Assembly (NCBI GenBank): GCA_029931535.1
Contig: JAQPZY010001549.1
Span: 2,875,001 to 2,939,000 of the forward strand
Direction: 5' to 3'
DNA: 64,000 nucleotides
Origin: Margaritifera margaritifera
Taxonomy: Eukaryota; Mollusca; Bivalvia; Unionida; Margaritiferidae
This document shows, piece by piece, positions 1-12,623 of this stretch (the first letter of the stretch is position 1; every line of letters begins with the position of its first letter). Below the pieces are notes generated by a model. The model saw nothing but the letters and a program-made list of their open reading frames with translations. It searched no databases and was not told the origin of the DNA. The translations under genes were made by a program, and so were the position numbers.

Positions 1-454
1 TTTGTTGGGGGGGGGATTGCAATTCTGCATACCGGGATTTTACTTGTAACACCAAATGGAGATGGTGTACGCTATTTTAAACCAAAACATGATATATTTT
101 GTTTGACCCCCATACTCACATAAAGAAGCAAACACACGTATCATTTCTCGTATAATGGTATGTATGTTTGTATTGGCGCTTTACGGCACCTCAGCGCAGT
201 AGATGCTAAATGGTGCCAACTTAAATGTTCGAAAAATGTAAAACAAATCAATTGCGTACAAAGGTGTTTTGGTATGGTGTGTATCATTAACGTTTAAACC
301 ATCTCTTCTAACTCCTGTTGTGTTTGGATGGGTATAAATAAATGACGAAAGCTGTGCGCCGTTATGGAGAGATATGGAGATCTTGCTGTGATAGTTTATT
401 CCTTGCTGCTACAAGAAAGGCTGTAAATACCTTTCTTAGATTCATTGGTGAATA
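1..454. other. Non-coding flank with a decayed SINE-like patch
   Basis: No convincing exon is visible. Around 165-215 the words 'CTTTACGGCACCTCAGCGCAG' resemble the 'TTTAACGGCACATCAGCACA' head of the SINE-like family found at 3141, 20105 and 40720. The first 15 bases are a G-rich run. Confidence 0.4.
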
Positions 455-650
455 TCTATAATTATCTTGCACAATAGTATACTCAATGAAGATTGGAATT
501 GATTGGGTTTCATTTTCAATTCCTGATGGTTATCCAACCACTGCTTGCAGAAGGAGCATTTTGGATTGGTCCTGTAAATACCTTTCTTCGATGCACTGCA
601 TGATGTTTTTGTGGAGGTGATTGTAACAGACGGTAAATTTGAGAATTTCA
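455..650 (+). repeat. Copy of the family upstream block (short)
   Basis: The segment with 'ACTCAATGAAGATTGGAATTGATTGGGTTTCATTTTC' at 481-517 recurs, diverged, at about 3640-3760, 13780-13880, 41240-41330 and 48700-48790. The longer copies lie in the 5' flank of gene A (3430-4140), in the duplicated segment upstream of gene B (41040-41870), and again at 48470-49400. It therefore marks the upstream part of one receptor-gene unit. Here the copy is short and is followed directly by an exon-like relic. Confidence 0.45.
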
Positions 651-663
651 TGTAAATCCGAAA

Positions 664-852
664 ATGGCTACAGCTTTAGTTCGCGAAAGGATTTACTATT
701 GCCTAATTGTTGTTTTATTGCAGGTTGATGAAATCACCAATTTTCACCAGATAAATATTTGCTGGCATAATGAGACCAACATTAGTTGGGAAAATTTCTC
801 TAAGGTAGTCATTTCAAGTGACAAACAAATTCATGACATATGTTATTATTAA
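664..852 (+). pseudogene. Possible relic of a first exon plus Ig1-like piece
   Basis: An open frame of 62 codons starts at an ATG in a fair Kozak context (GAAAATGG). It begins with a basic-then-hydrophobic stretch (residues 6-18, containing YYCLIVVLL), which could act as a signal sequence. Residues 30-51 contain INICW...ENFSKVVISSDK, which can be lined up with LEVCFSG...NFSHVMLYLPK in Ig1 of gene B: one Cys, then FSxV, then a Lys. The match is short and judged by eye. No donor site keeps the phase-1 pattern of the intact genes, and the frame stops at 850. I read it as a decayed fragment of a family member; a chance ORF remains possible. Confidence 0.3.
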
Positions 853-1156
853 TGCAAATGATACGGATATATACTGCTTTTAGCATTTCTTTCACTCATT
901 TAAAAGTACGTCTACAAAAACAAAAAAGCCCCTTTATTTCAATACCAGAATGTGTAGGAGGAGAAAATAGTTGTATTTATATCAGAAATGGAAATATTGC
1001 TAAATGTTATGCAAGCTTTTGAAATTCATTGATTACACTATACAATGTTATCATTCCAGGAACAAACCACCAACTAACATGCCTGTCAGACATCTTTGAT
1101 TTGATTACAAGTTGGATATGTTCCAATAACTGGAAGTGAGAAGAATGAGCTTTCAT
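838..1156 (+). repeat. Segmental duplication, copy 1, 5' part, with exon-like relic
   Basis: This matches 39845-40200 at many positions (shared 'CACTCATTTAAAA', 'CTACAAAAA', 'CCTTTTATTTCAATAC', 'GAGCTTTCAT'). At 1060 a 3' splice site (ATCATTCCAG) opens a frame with two leading bases, the phase used throughout gene A, starting GTNHQLTCLSD. Compared with the open copy at 40103, copy 1 has lost two bases around 1095-1115, so the frame breaks. The homology is then cut at 1156 by the LTR inserted at 1157 and resumes at 2657. Confidence 0.55.
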
Positions 1157-1767
1157 TGTAACAGGATGAAACTGGGTTGGGATTGGATTAGCGAAGACAC
1201 CGAAAACAATTGCGTTAATGGGATGTTTATTTATAAATGCACTTTAGCGATGAATGATTCTGACAATATTGTAACAAAAAGATATAAGGAAAATGATATA
1301 GTTCCCAACATGGAACCAATCAACAACAAGTAACTTTAACCAGAAAATCAAATAAAGATCAACAAATAGAACTTATAAACAAGTATGAACACCGTTCTAT
1401 CACCGATCAATGAAACAAAGTATATAATTGACACCCTAATACAAACAAGGTCTTATTTAGCACCAAGGGTGACCAAACATGTGATTTATATACAACTACG
1501 AATAATGTATCATTAATCGCTTATCCACAAGTAGGACCCCTGTATTATGAACTTATCAATATATCACTCATTTAGTGATATTTGAAATATGACTTCATGA
1601 AGTTATCAATTTATGAATTTATCACTCATTTAGCGATATTTGAATTATGCATTTACGAATGTATCACTCATATAGCGATATTGAACACATGAATGCACGA
1701 ATTTATGAATCTATGAATTTATCACTCATTTAGCGATATTTAAATAACCAATTACAACATGGAACAC

Positions 1768-1825
<58 letters not shown>

Positions 1826-2656
1826 TGGAGCCCAGTTGACGACCAAGATGTATTTCCGGTTCCACCCGCTCTAATCCATGGTCAAGGAGCCACCCCGCAT
1901 GAAGTTATTACTCATTTAGCGATATTGAAATATGAATGCATGAATTTTTGAATCTATGAATTTATCACTCATTTAGCGACATTCGAATTATGCATTTACG
2001 AGTGTATCACTCATATAGCGATATCGACATGACTAATTACAACATGGAACACAAACATATATCGTGGCGTCCAGTTGACGACCAAGATATATTTCCGGTT
2101 TTACCGCTCAAGTCAATGGTCAAGGAGCCACCACACACGGTCCGCCCTTCCCAGTATGTTGAAGGTTCCCTCGAGAGCCTTCTCATTCGACACAGACCCG
2201 CTGGACGCGAAGCCTTGGTCCCTCACATCGAGAACACCAGTACTCTCTTCCGAGCCAACTTCACAAGACACAGCGTACACGTCACAAGGAACCCCACAGA
2301 GTTCTGCGACTCCATATCACCAAACCATACACAAAAGCAGCTCTACAGCTGAAGATTGCTCCCGTAAAGTGGTATGCTTCCTGACAAGACTCGTCGTAAT
2401 GTAATTGTACATCGAGAATTCGCTCTATAAGCACCCTAGCGCTGATGAATATGCGCAGCTAGAGAACTCGGGGTACTTGGATTTTCGCTTCAGGCAATTT
2501 GCACATGCAGCATGGGTTGAGTCGCGCTCAGTATTTCGAAATAACTAGAGCCGAAAAAAAAACCACCCTCAGGTAACGCTGTACGCGGCAAGGAAACCCG
2601 AGTACATTTTTTTTCACATATATACATTGATATAAAGTATACACAATTCTGTGACA
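1157..2656 (+). mobile_element. Solo LTR, family 1 (about 1.5 kb)
   Basis: The element starts TGTAACAG and ends CTGTGACA, near-perfect inverted termini with TG...CA ends. It is flanked by a perfect 5-bp target duplication, TTCAT, at 1152-1156 and 2657-2661. Removing it plus one TTCAT restores continuous homology to 40190-40300, which fixes both ends. Inside are subrepeats built on 'ATCACTCATTTAGCGATATT' (1560-2030), a partial internal duplication (about 1620-1900 against 1950-2140), and a (TA)n run that expanded in the first copy. The stretch 2080-2540 is more GC-rich than its surroundings. A second, inverted copy lies at 30636-31765. No internal retrotransposon genes are present. The ORFs at 1136-1333 and 1990-2404 belong to this element and are not called as genes. 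Confidence 0.75.
1769..1823. repeat. (TA)n microsatellite
   Basis: Uninterrupted TA dinucleotides lie inside the family-1 LTR. The duplicated partner block at 2040-2065 lacks the expansion. Confidence 0.95.
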
Positions 2657-4140
2657 TTCATGTACATTACATACGTACTGTGCTATGTATGAACGTTCTG
2701 CGTACAGATTGATGTATACCGTGCATCAAATAGCAAACAACTCGATATAAAAGGCAAACCACTGAGTGACCTAGACGCCATATTTCATTTCCTTTGAGGT
2801 AGACAAAACTGGGATTTCCTCCATATCTTATATTGATCCTAGCTATCTATCAATGTTTCCTGCAAAGTTTCACACTTGTATCATAAAATGCATATATGTA
2901 CGCACATCCGCCGCACTACTTTTCTTAAGGTTGAGAGCAACACATCTATTAGTAACAGAGATAAAATACTTTTATATAGATTCATCATGCTGCTATAATG
3001 AAAACTTACACTCAAAATTTAAATTGTTCATTTATATAACGATAAAGTTGGAATCTTATCCACTGACTATTAATAACAGCTTGCAAAAATGACATAGAAT
3101 AAGAAATATGGTGAATGGCCTATCGACCGAAATGGTCTATTAATTAATTGATTCGTGTTTAACGGCACATCAGCACACGAAAGGTTTTTTAACGTTTAGG
3201 CGATGGGAGTAAAGTGCCCTGGTCCCAGATACACTATGGCAGTATATAAGGGCTTGTCTTTGCAGGATTCGAGCATCGACCCAACTGATTTTGAATCACC
3301 GCGGTTCCATTGCAGATTTTGAAGAAAAAAAATTGTTATTAAGTCTCAATATCATTAAAAATATTGAATTGCAAATGTGTGGATGATGGGTAAATGTTAC
3401 ACTTTATATATACTTTAAATTATGTGTCATTACAATAGCATTTCCGACACAAATATTGTTTGCTATGTATAATGCTATGGTCCACCTCTACACTTCACAC
3501 TTCCTGTTAAAATGATGAATTGTTTCCTTTAGATAATGTTTGTTTATTCTCTGTAATAGTTATAATAACAGGGTTCATGTGACATGGTGAATGTATTGTT
3601 TTGAACGTCTTTCTGTGAAAAACATCCGGTACATGAGTTTACTCAATGAAGCTTGGAATTGAATGGGTTTTATTTTCATTTACTGTTAGTTATGCTATCA
3701 CTGTTTGCATCAGGGACATTTTAAAACGGTCCAGTCCGTCCTTCCACTAGAGCAATTTTTCCATTTGTTAAAATAAATGTAAGCATTTTTGGTGAGTTAC
3801 ATTTTTTGGCTGTAGTACATGTTTTACAACACAGAAATGCAATTTGTCTTCATATCAATTTGGTCGATAATATGATCTTTTTCAAACGATCATTCACTGC
3901 GCTTCAAAAAAAAAAAACACTACTATTTTGAACACTTTCCCGCTCATATGTACATTGTCAGAAACAGTAAAGTACAAGATCAGTCTTTGATAATTTGCGT
4001 AACTTCTAAATTTAGTATATTTTGTAACAAGTAAATGCACATGACACAAACATAAAATTCAAGAGAGTACTAACCCCGTGTATAGCTATTATCGACTGAC
4101 TGTCAGAACATAGACAATATTTCCATGAAACTATCCTCAG
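2657..4140 (+). repeat. Segmental duplication, copy 1, 3' part (5' flank of gene A)
   Basis: This matches about 40200-41870. Shared words include 'CCGCCGCACT', 'CATGCTGCT', 'ACACAAATATTGTTTGCTATGTATAATG', 'CATGTGACATGGTG' and 'CAGTCTT.GATAA.TTGCG'. Part of it (about 3430-4140) also matches 48560-49350. It holds one SINE-like copy (3141-3340). No exon is recognised. Confidence 0.6.
3141..3340. repeat. SINE-like interspersed repeat
   Basis: The order is 'GATTCGTGTTTAACGGCACATCAGCACA', then 'AGTAAAGTGCCCTGG', then 'ACACTATGGCAG', then 'GCAGGATTCGAGC'. The last word resembles the antisense of a tRNA B box. The same order is seen at 19505, 20105 and 40720. A tRNA-derived SINE is likely but the family is not identified. 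Confidence 0.5.
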
Positions 4141-4569
4141 TCTTAGTACTTATAAATTATTCGCTTAGTTCAACGCATCCATTGAGTGTATATACACCTA
4201 TTTAAGGAAAAAATTGATATTTGGTTTTTTATTTGTGGAAAAATCATAATGTATTACGAAGGGAAAAAAAGCATTGGTCTCATTACAGATAACGCCGGCA
4301 AATATTAAACGAAATGATTTGTTCTGAGTCAGCTTTACAATGATGTTAGTTCTAACAAATCGTCGGTGAAAGTGAACACGACAGTTTCAATATTATCCTT
4401 TGTTAATTTAGCTGTTTCATCATGTTTACTTATTCCTTTCACGTCCTCTATTTCATACAAATTATGCACATGAAAATATATGATCGATTTGTAACGTTTA
4501 TCTCCTTGTCTATACTTATTTTATTATTGTTACCGAATCCCATAACCGCTTTGTATATTAAATATTTGT

Positions 4570-4571
<2 letters not shown>
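4141..4571. other. Upstream flank of gene A, nothing recognised
   Basis: AT-rich sequence between the duplicated block and the (TC)n tract. I see no conserved exon, and no promoter motif strong enough to call. Confidence 0.5.
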
Positions 4572-4628
<57 letters not shown>

Positions 4629-4638
4629 AAAAAAAAAA
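4572..4638. repeat. (TC)n microsatellite followed by poly-A
   Basis: About 27 TC units are followed by 13 A. ORFs crossing it in both directions (serine-leucine or arginine-glutamate runs) are products of the repeat. Confidence 0.95.
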
Positions 4639-5160
4639 CAACATTTCCAATAGAAAGTATTTTGTGAGTTTTCAAGAATAAAATGGTACCCGGCCAGTTT
4701 TTTATTTCATGAAGCATATCTTGACTGGTTTCCTACTTTTCTTAAATTCTTACTCAGTATTTGTTAAAGTTCAATGAGATCTACCTACCAGATTTGAACA
4801 CATCTTTCTATTAAAAACATAAATGGCATATTGTCTCTTGCCTTCAATCTCCCCGGAACCGACCTTCTATTTTTTTAAAAATATTTTTGTTTGTATGTCC
4901 CCCGACTCATTTCCACTACAATAGACGTTCACTTTATTTCCTTCCGAAACGTCCAGCTCATCAATGCTTTTTAAATGTCCTTTGTTAGTGATCCGAGGTA
5001 ATGTTTGTCTGTCCCGGTTTCTCGTGATTCTGAGTGAGCATTTTGCCTGTCAGTATCATCTCTTTTCCCGCCATACTCTATTGTCGCCTTTGGCAATGAA
5101 ACGTGTATGATACTTTCTTGCCGTTTCAAACTTTGCAGAGCTACACCTGACTGTAAAATA

Positions 5161-5221
5161 ATGGATATTGTAACCAAGATATGTGTTTTCTTCATGTTGT
5201 TTGCAACAGGTCATACCAAAG
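5161..5221 (+). CDS. Gene A exon 1: signal peptide
   Basis: The ATG lies in a good context (ATAATGG, A at -3 and G at +4). It encodes MDIVTKICVFFMLFATGHTK, a short basic start, a hydrophobic core and small residues near the end, as expected for a secretory signal. The donor is G|GTAAGTC and leaves one base (phase 1). The start is supported by the paralogous exon at 51876, which has the same length, the same phase and the shared pattern V-x-K-I-C...GHT. Confidence 0.85.
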
Positions 5222-8200
5222 GTAAGTCAAAGAAAGGATCGGGTAGGGTGGTTTGAATCTTGTTTACAAACAAAGTTGTGGGATTCATAATATACTACAA
5301 AGACTTCACTCTTACTGCATATGTAACTGTAAAGAAATAAAATAATGAAAGCATAAATGTACATAACAATACGCAATTTGATAAGTTGAGTCATTTACAA
5401 TACAGGCGGAGATACGGAAGAGTGTATTATGTCATGATATATGTCCGTCCGTCTGTCTGTTACTAATTCAGTTTCTGCACAATAAATGTCCGCCGTCTAC
5501 AGCTACCAAACTTTGTGGATGGCATTCACTTATAGTAAGAAAGAAGCCTATCTACCTCAGGGCGAAAAGGCCAACGGTTACAATCACTGCTACTCAAAGG
5601 AAAAAAATGACATTAATTTTACATCACAGACACTTGGACCAACCTTTCTGGCCGTCTTGCCTTTAGGGTAAGGAAGAAGCCCTTCGAATTTGGTGCCAAA
5701 GGTCAAAGGTGGGCCTGAAACAAAAGAGTTGTTTATCCATAAACATTTCAGTAATCGACCGTGTATCTTTACAAAAGTTTGTGCATGAATCCCACATTGT
5801 GTAGGAAAGAAGCCCATCGATTTGAGGATCAAAGGTGAAGCTAACTGTAACTGAAAGAAGGATAATGTGTTTTGCAAAATAACTTTAGGTCTAAACCATG
5901 TACCTTAACCAAAATTTGTGACCGGCTTGTACTTAAGATACCAATGAGACCTATTGATTTTTAGATCACAAATCAAAGTCCAATGCCATTGTGACTCCAA
6001 GAAGAATTAGGTTTGCAGAATAACTTTCATTCTAGAGTACGTTTCTTGACTAAACTTTATTGATAGCATGCACTTTCGACAATAAAGAAACCCGTAGATT
6101 TTGGGTTCGAAAGTTTAGAGGTCACGGACTTGGTATCTCTAACAAGAAAATAAGGGTTTCTGCACATTAAGTTTAGTTCAAGACTGCATACCTTGACCAA
6201 AGGCCGAGGTCTTTAATCTCAAGGGTCAACCTTACCCTACTAGTGCATACAAAGAGGAGTATTAAACACGAGGCGGACGTGTACTGTGCCGTTCATGGTG
6301 CTCTTGTTAAAATGAGCGAACATTCCCTTGGTTCACTTTGATTTTGCTGTCTTGGAAGGTTGGGACTTATTGGATGATTTGCCATGTTACTTAGCTGATA
6401 CGAGTACCAGCACATGCAGGTCCTAGAATAATAAATAGTTATGCAGTGTTCGTACATACAAGTGCTGAGTATTGTTTGACTTCTCTGAAAGAGACCCAAA
6501 GAAGAAGTTTGGAAAAAAGAGCATATATACATAGTCTAGATGGATTTTTAAAAGTATGTAGACATAAATATAGGTACATTAAAGGAGATTATAAACAAGC
6601 CTCATTTAAAACCATACCAAATTAATCCTTGTAGATGAATAGCATTTCAAGTTTTTACATATGTATGTGAGTATGGATGTAGATAAGTAGGTATGGATTG
6701 ATGGATTTGTGGATGGATAGATAGCTGACTGGACAGATCCATGCGCTTAGAAATAAGATTTAGATTAGATGTTTGGTAAATTAATCTGAATAAATTTTCA
6801 GCATATTCAAACGATGCATTGCTTATCATTGCAGGATTCACACCAGAGACATATGTTCAGGGAGATAATGCAGCTGTGCGTATTGACCACCTACAAATTA
6901 ATGGACACAAGATTTTAGAAATAACCTTCTCGGGTTACGCCAGTGAGCTACAAAAGACTAATGTGATGATGTATGACCCAAGAAAGATCTCAGCTGACCC
7001 GACGATACATTACAAAGACCGAATACAAAGTATCAAATTGACCAACGGTACTTTCAGTTTTCTGCTACTAGATGTCACTTTTATGGACAGTGGAAATTAT
7101 ACAGTCTCTGAAGAGTCTCTTGTAAATGGGACAACCAGCATTCTTGTCGCACGTATGTTTTTTTATGTATCTTGAAGGCACGCTTGTCAGAACCGGTCGT
7201 CCCATATTTGTTGCATACTATGAGTATATAGATGGATAGCCTCGGAACTCCTGCCCCCATTCGAATTGTTTTGACGCCCTTGGAAGGGTAGACATACACA
7301 CAAATTCAGTTCCTCCTAAACTAAGGAGTAATCTACATTCATGGTCGAACCACGACAGGTAATATAAATAAAAAACGATTATTGATAAGCCAAAAGCACA
7401 GCAAATATTTAAAGTCCAAGGTCACTCCACCAGAATACAAGGCTGGGCCTTATTCCAGGTTCCATGGAGTGAAGAGACTGAGAAAGTATGACTTCCACTC
7501 AATGGGACATCAGTCCATCGGAGCGGAACCGCCCAGAGACTACTGATGTTCATTTTTCACCTGGTTCGACTCGATCCACCAAGATTGACTGCTTTGAGAA
7601 TGCTGCTGCCTAATTTACTAGAGTGACGACAGAATCTACCAAGGTGTATTGCTCTCCTCGAAATAAATAACAACCGGTTAGAATGAGACAGGAACCCAAA
7701 ACCATTTCACCAGGTCAAGCACCTTCAGCGTATTAGACACCATATCTTACTCCCATTTATCAGGACTTCTTGAGAAAGCTAAGATGCAGGCAAAATACAT
7801 TTAATATCTATAATGAAAAGCAGATGGATGTGAACTGAAGCTAATAGCCTTTGCAATTATTATTATCATTATTAGTAGTAGTAGTAGTATCGTCACGCGT
7901 TTTTTTTTTAAACGGGCGACGGGGATATTGTGATATGCTCCATCGGTCCTTCCATCTCCGTTACCACATCTCCACCTAAGCCGCTGGGATGAATTTTACA
8001 AAACTTTCTAGTTCTGTTTCCCCTGTGGTGTCCATTCGCAAGAGCGGGAGTGGGGTTGGGGGACACAAAGATTAATCATATATTTTACGGATTTTGCATT
8101 ATCACCCCTGAGTTCCAGTCAAGGGGTATAGTTGACTAAGGGTGTGGGTAATAGAGGGTTGAAATATGCATTGGAAAACGTACGGATTTGCAATGGTGAG

Positions 8201-11200
8201 CAATTGCAGCTGCTCTAATTTATAAATCCTTTTTAGATATTTTCTTCTTATGACATCGTTTTATTTTATTATATTTTCTAGGTCGCAGTTTGATTGAGAA
8301 AGACAAGGAGCCGGTCATCATTCGGTTCATGTGTAATAACACGAAAACAGCTTCAATTAAAATTGATTTGATGATACCGAGAATAGCCATTCCTGTTGTA
8401 ATTTATAATGTGACACAAGAGGACTGTACACATTTTGGAAACGAGTATGTGGGTCGAATACAAGGCTGTGTATTCAGTGAAAACAGTTTATCGTTCACCA
8501 TTCGAGAATTATCATTGTTAGACATAGGCCTGTACGTTGCCTGGAATGACAAGGGGTTCCTTTTGGATACGATACTCGTCAACATTCAAGGTAAATATTT
8601 CTTCCGAATTAAATTACGTATTTATACTCTCTACTCCAAGAATTTTACCCACTACTTGATTTACTCAATAATTTGTTTCCATAGGAATTTAAGTGGCAAA
8701 ATATAAGTAATTTTTAAACAGTGGATAGCCTTTTGGACTCCGATATAATTACATCAGTTATATCTCCATAGGCCCAGGAGGCTCTCCGTATGTCAATACA
8801 GATCGTGGCGTGCAGCGATTAGGCATTTAGGTACACTGGACTTCCTCATAATGAGACGCTAGTCCCTTCAAGGTCAATCTAGGTGACGCTGGTACTAACT
8901 CATTGGAAGACAGAAGCTAAGTGAATTATTTTGGGACAAACATGTACAAGGTCAATAGCCACGTCACGACTTCGAACATAAAATCGGCATAATACATAAT
9001 AAAGCTCTGTTTCCACTAAATTTCTCCCCAAAAATCATCAAATTGAGATTTTACATTACATTTCTTATAATAGTTCAATACTTGTTTTGTCCTTTTTTTC
9101 TTCTTTTTTTTTAAAAATAAAGATCTCCCAGAAGGGATGAAAACGAGCCATTGTGTGAAAATTGTGTACCTAGAGGTGGTTATATACTCATGAAACGAGT
9201 TGAGGATTCCTCACATTTGAATACATACTTAAATCAGCCACAGACATTTAAACAATAGCAATTTCAAGTGATTACGTCTGCTATGAAATTAAAAGACATA
9301 GACCAATTTTTTCTTTCTCTTTTTGTTTTCTATTTTTCTAATTTAAACCTTGTATCCCTATATAAGAACATTTCTGGACCACTCATATTGTTTTTAAACT
9401 AAAGTACCCTAGCTGCCTGGACTGTGGTAAACGTTGGTGATGTCCTACACATAGCAATGTAGAGCCACTAATATTTTCTTTTAAAAACAATAATACCCCC
9501 AGATCCCGGGACTCTGTTATACATTCGTGCTGTATTAAGCATTCAGATGCATACACTTCTGAAAACAGTTAGCAAAGCAATAAGATTTAATTTTACACAG
9601 TATAATAATAACACAAACCTACATTATACTGAATTCAGCAGTCTTCAGTGAGATGATATAAATATCTCAAGAGTTTAGCATTAAAAAAACAATGTCAGTA
9701 TAAATAGAGTTTTGGATGGGTTAAAGTGTGGCAAAATATATTTGTGCTACATAAGAACATACAAAAATGTGTTTTAAAAATGTAGATTTTTTTTCTAAAG
9801 CATCTAAAATATATACTACAATACTTTAACAAAGATGCTAATTTACATATTAAATTTAGTGATGATACGCATCATCAAACCAGATAGCAAGATGGTTAAA
9901 ATAGTATGGTATGAGAAAGGAATAAATTACGTATTTGATTGAGTACACAAATTTGTATTTAGCTAAATTTACACTACAAATTAAAGATCCTCGTAAATTT
10001 TAAAAAGTCAATCTATATAGAACTGATGGAGAACAAAGTTATATTTTAAAAAGCACATGGTGACTCAGTATATCAAACATTGCAAATTCTTGAAAAAGTA
10101 CACGTTGTCAATGGATGTCCTGTTGCCATGTTAATATCATCAAAACACAAATTATCAAGCATAAAGTATTATCTGGATGTTTTCCTGTTCTTTTAAATGA
10201 CCGACGTTGGCGACGGCGTTGCTGTGTCTAAGGCAAAACGTGTGGAGTACGGATTCACCAAAAGTGGACTTTGCAGACCAAGACAAAGAACAGTATCTAA
10301 GACATATTTACTATGATTCTGAAGGTCCACATGATTACACAAATATCAAACAAAATGTGAAAGCAATGTAAACAGGGTAAAACAGAAAATAAAATACACT
10401 GAAATTTAAAAATGGTCAAATTAACAAACTACCTACACAATACACAAGCAAACGAGAAAAATATTTACCTAAACAGAGTTTATCTTAGTCACCCGGAGGA
10501 CCATGGGCAACCGGGGGTTCTTGACATGTAATGATATGAAAAGTTAAGCAATGGACACAAATATATTTTCATAACTATTTTTCGAAATACTTGAAAACGT
10601 CCATAGGTTTAACATTCACCTACTGACAAACACCCAATCTGACTGACCAATACTAACACCTACTGACCAAAATAAAGTCTTACTGACCAGAACCCATACT
10701 TACTGACCAGCACATACACCTGCTGATCATCATCCACACCTACTGACCAACACGCAGTCTTACTGACCAGCAACCGCATTTACTAACCAATACACAGACT
10801 TACGGACCAGCACCAACATCTACTAAACAACACTCACGCTTACTGAAACAATTGCATTGACCAGAACCCACATCTACTGACAAGAATATACACCTACGAA
10901 CAATCACCCACACCTACTGGACAGCACACCACCTTACGACCAGCAGTCACGCTTACTAACAAATACACCGTGTTACTGGCCAGCACCCACATATACTAAT
11001 CAACACCCATGCCTACTACCCAATAAACAGGCTTACTGAGAAGCACTCATACTTTCTGACCAACACCAACACCTTCTGACCACCACTCATACCTACAAAC
11101 AGATCTGTAAGGGTGTAAGCTTAAGTAAGGGAGTAAAGTAATGAGGATTAACACCTAATTTTAGATAGACACTCGCTCTTTATACAAACCAATAGAGGAA

Positions 11201-12402
11201 TGGAAGTGTCTTGGACAGAATGCTGCATTGTGGCTACATGCATATGTCCGAGATTTATGTATAAAGCATTACCTATACCTTAGATCTTGTTGGCGGTGTG
11301 GGTAAGTTTGCATGCATTGTACTGATGTGATAAAAAGCTGTAATCATAGCAGCAAATAATAGTAATCCTAAAATTATGAAACTGTCACGGAATTTAGCGG
11401 AGACTAGAAAAAACCGGAGCATTAGGTTAAAATGGGTGAGACTGAAAGTAATGCTGAAATTCCGAAACTAATACGGACTTTAGCGAAGATAAGACTAAAA
11501 GTAGAACTAAAATTCGAAATTGATACGGAATGTCGTACAGACTGAAAATCTTATTTATTCATGTATCAGCTAGGCAGCATGAGCGTCTGTCGAAAATTAG
11601 GTGTTAATCCACATTATTTTACTCCCTTATTTTACATCCTACCCTTACACATTTGTTTGTGGATGCTGCTGCTGGGGAGTACGTGTGGGTACTGATCTGT
11701 AGGTTTGAGTGCTGCTCAGTAGGTGTGGATGCTGGTTAGTAAGACTGTGTATTGATTAATATGCGTGGGTGTATGGTTAGTACATGTGGGTGCTGGTCAG
11801 TAAAACTGTGTTGGTCAGTAGGTGTCGGTGATAGTCTGCAGGTGTATGTTCTAGTCGTTAGATGTGAATGCTGGTCAGTAGCACACTATGTATTGGTTAC
11901 TAAACGTAGGTGTTGGTCAGTAATTGTATGTACTGGTCAGTAAATGTAGGTGCTGATTAGTATCACTGTGCCTGTTAATTAGCGTGGGTGTTTGTTAGTA
12001 GATGTTGGTACTGGTCAGTAAAGCGTGTATTGGTTAGTAAATGCGGGTGCTCTTCGGTTAGACTGGGAGTTGGTCAGCAGGTGTGGGTGATGGTCAGTAG
12101 GTGTATGTGCTTGTCAGTAGGCCAGGGTGTTGTTCAGTAAGACAGCGTGCTGATCAGTAGATGTGGGTGTTGGTTGGTCAGTAGGTGTATGTTAAGCCTA
12201 TGAACGTTTTTAAGATTACCATTCGTCTTTTCTCAATAGTTCCATATTAATGTTAAACTTATGGACTATTTTTACGTACGTTTCTCTCGTCGCCAGTGTG
12301 CCATACTAATGTTAAACATATGGACTAATGTGAAATTGTCATTGCCACCAGAGTGCCATTTTTCAAAATGGAGGCGTAATGTTCCAATCCCAATATCGCC
12401 AG

Positions 12403-12439
<37 letters not shown>

Positions 12440-12588
12440 CTACTTGTATGACGGCGTCTAGAAAAATAAATGTCGATATATGTTGTTAATAATTATATTT
12501 GGTAAATTCGGTTTTAATTTGATGGACCCTGATTGGTTGCATTTGGTTGTGAACACGTGATCTTCTGTCAAAGAGGTGTTCAAAACGT

Positions 12589-12623
<35 letters not shown>

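Noticed and set aside
1136..2404. ORFs at 1136-1333, 1990-2352 and 2075-2404 as genes
   Set aside because: They lie across or inside a solo LTR with target duplications. The inverted copy at 30636 does not keep these frames.
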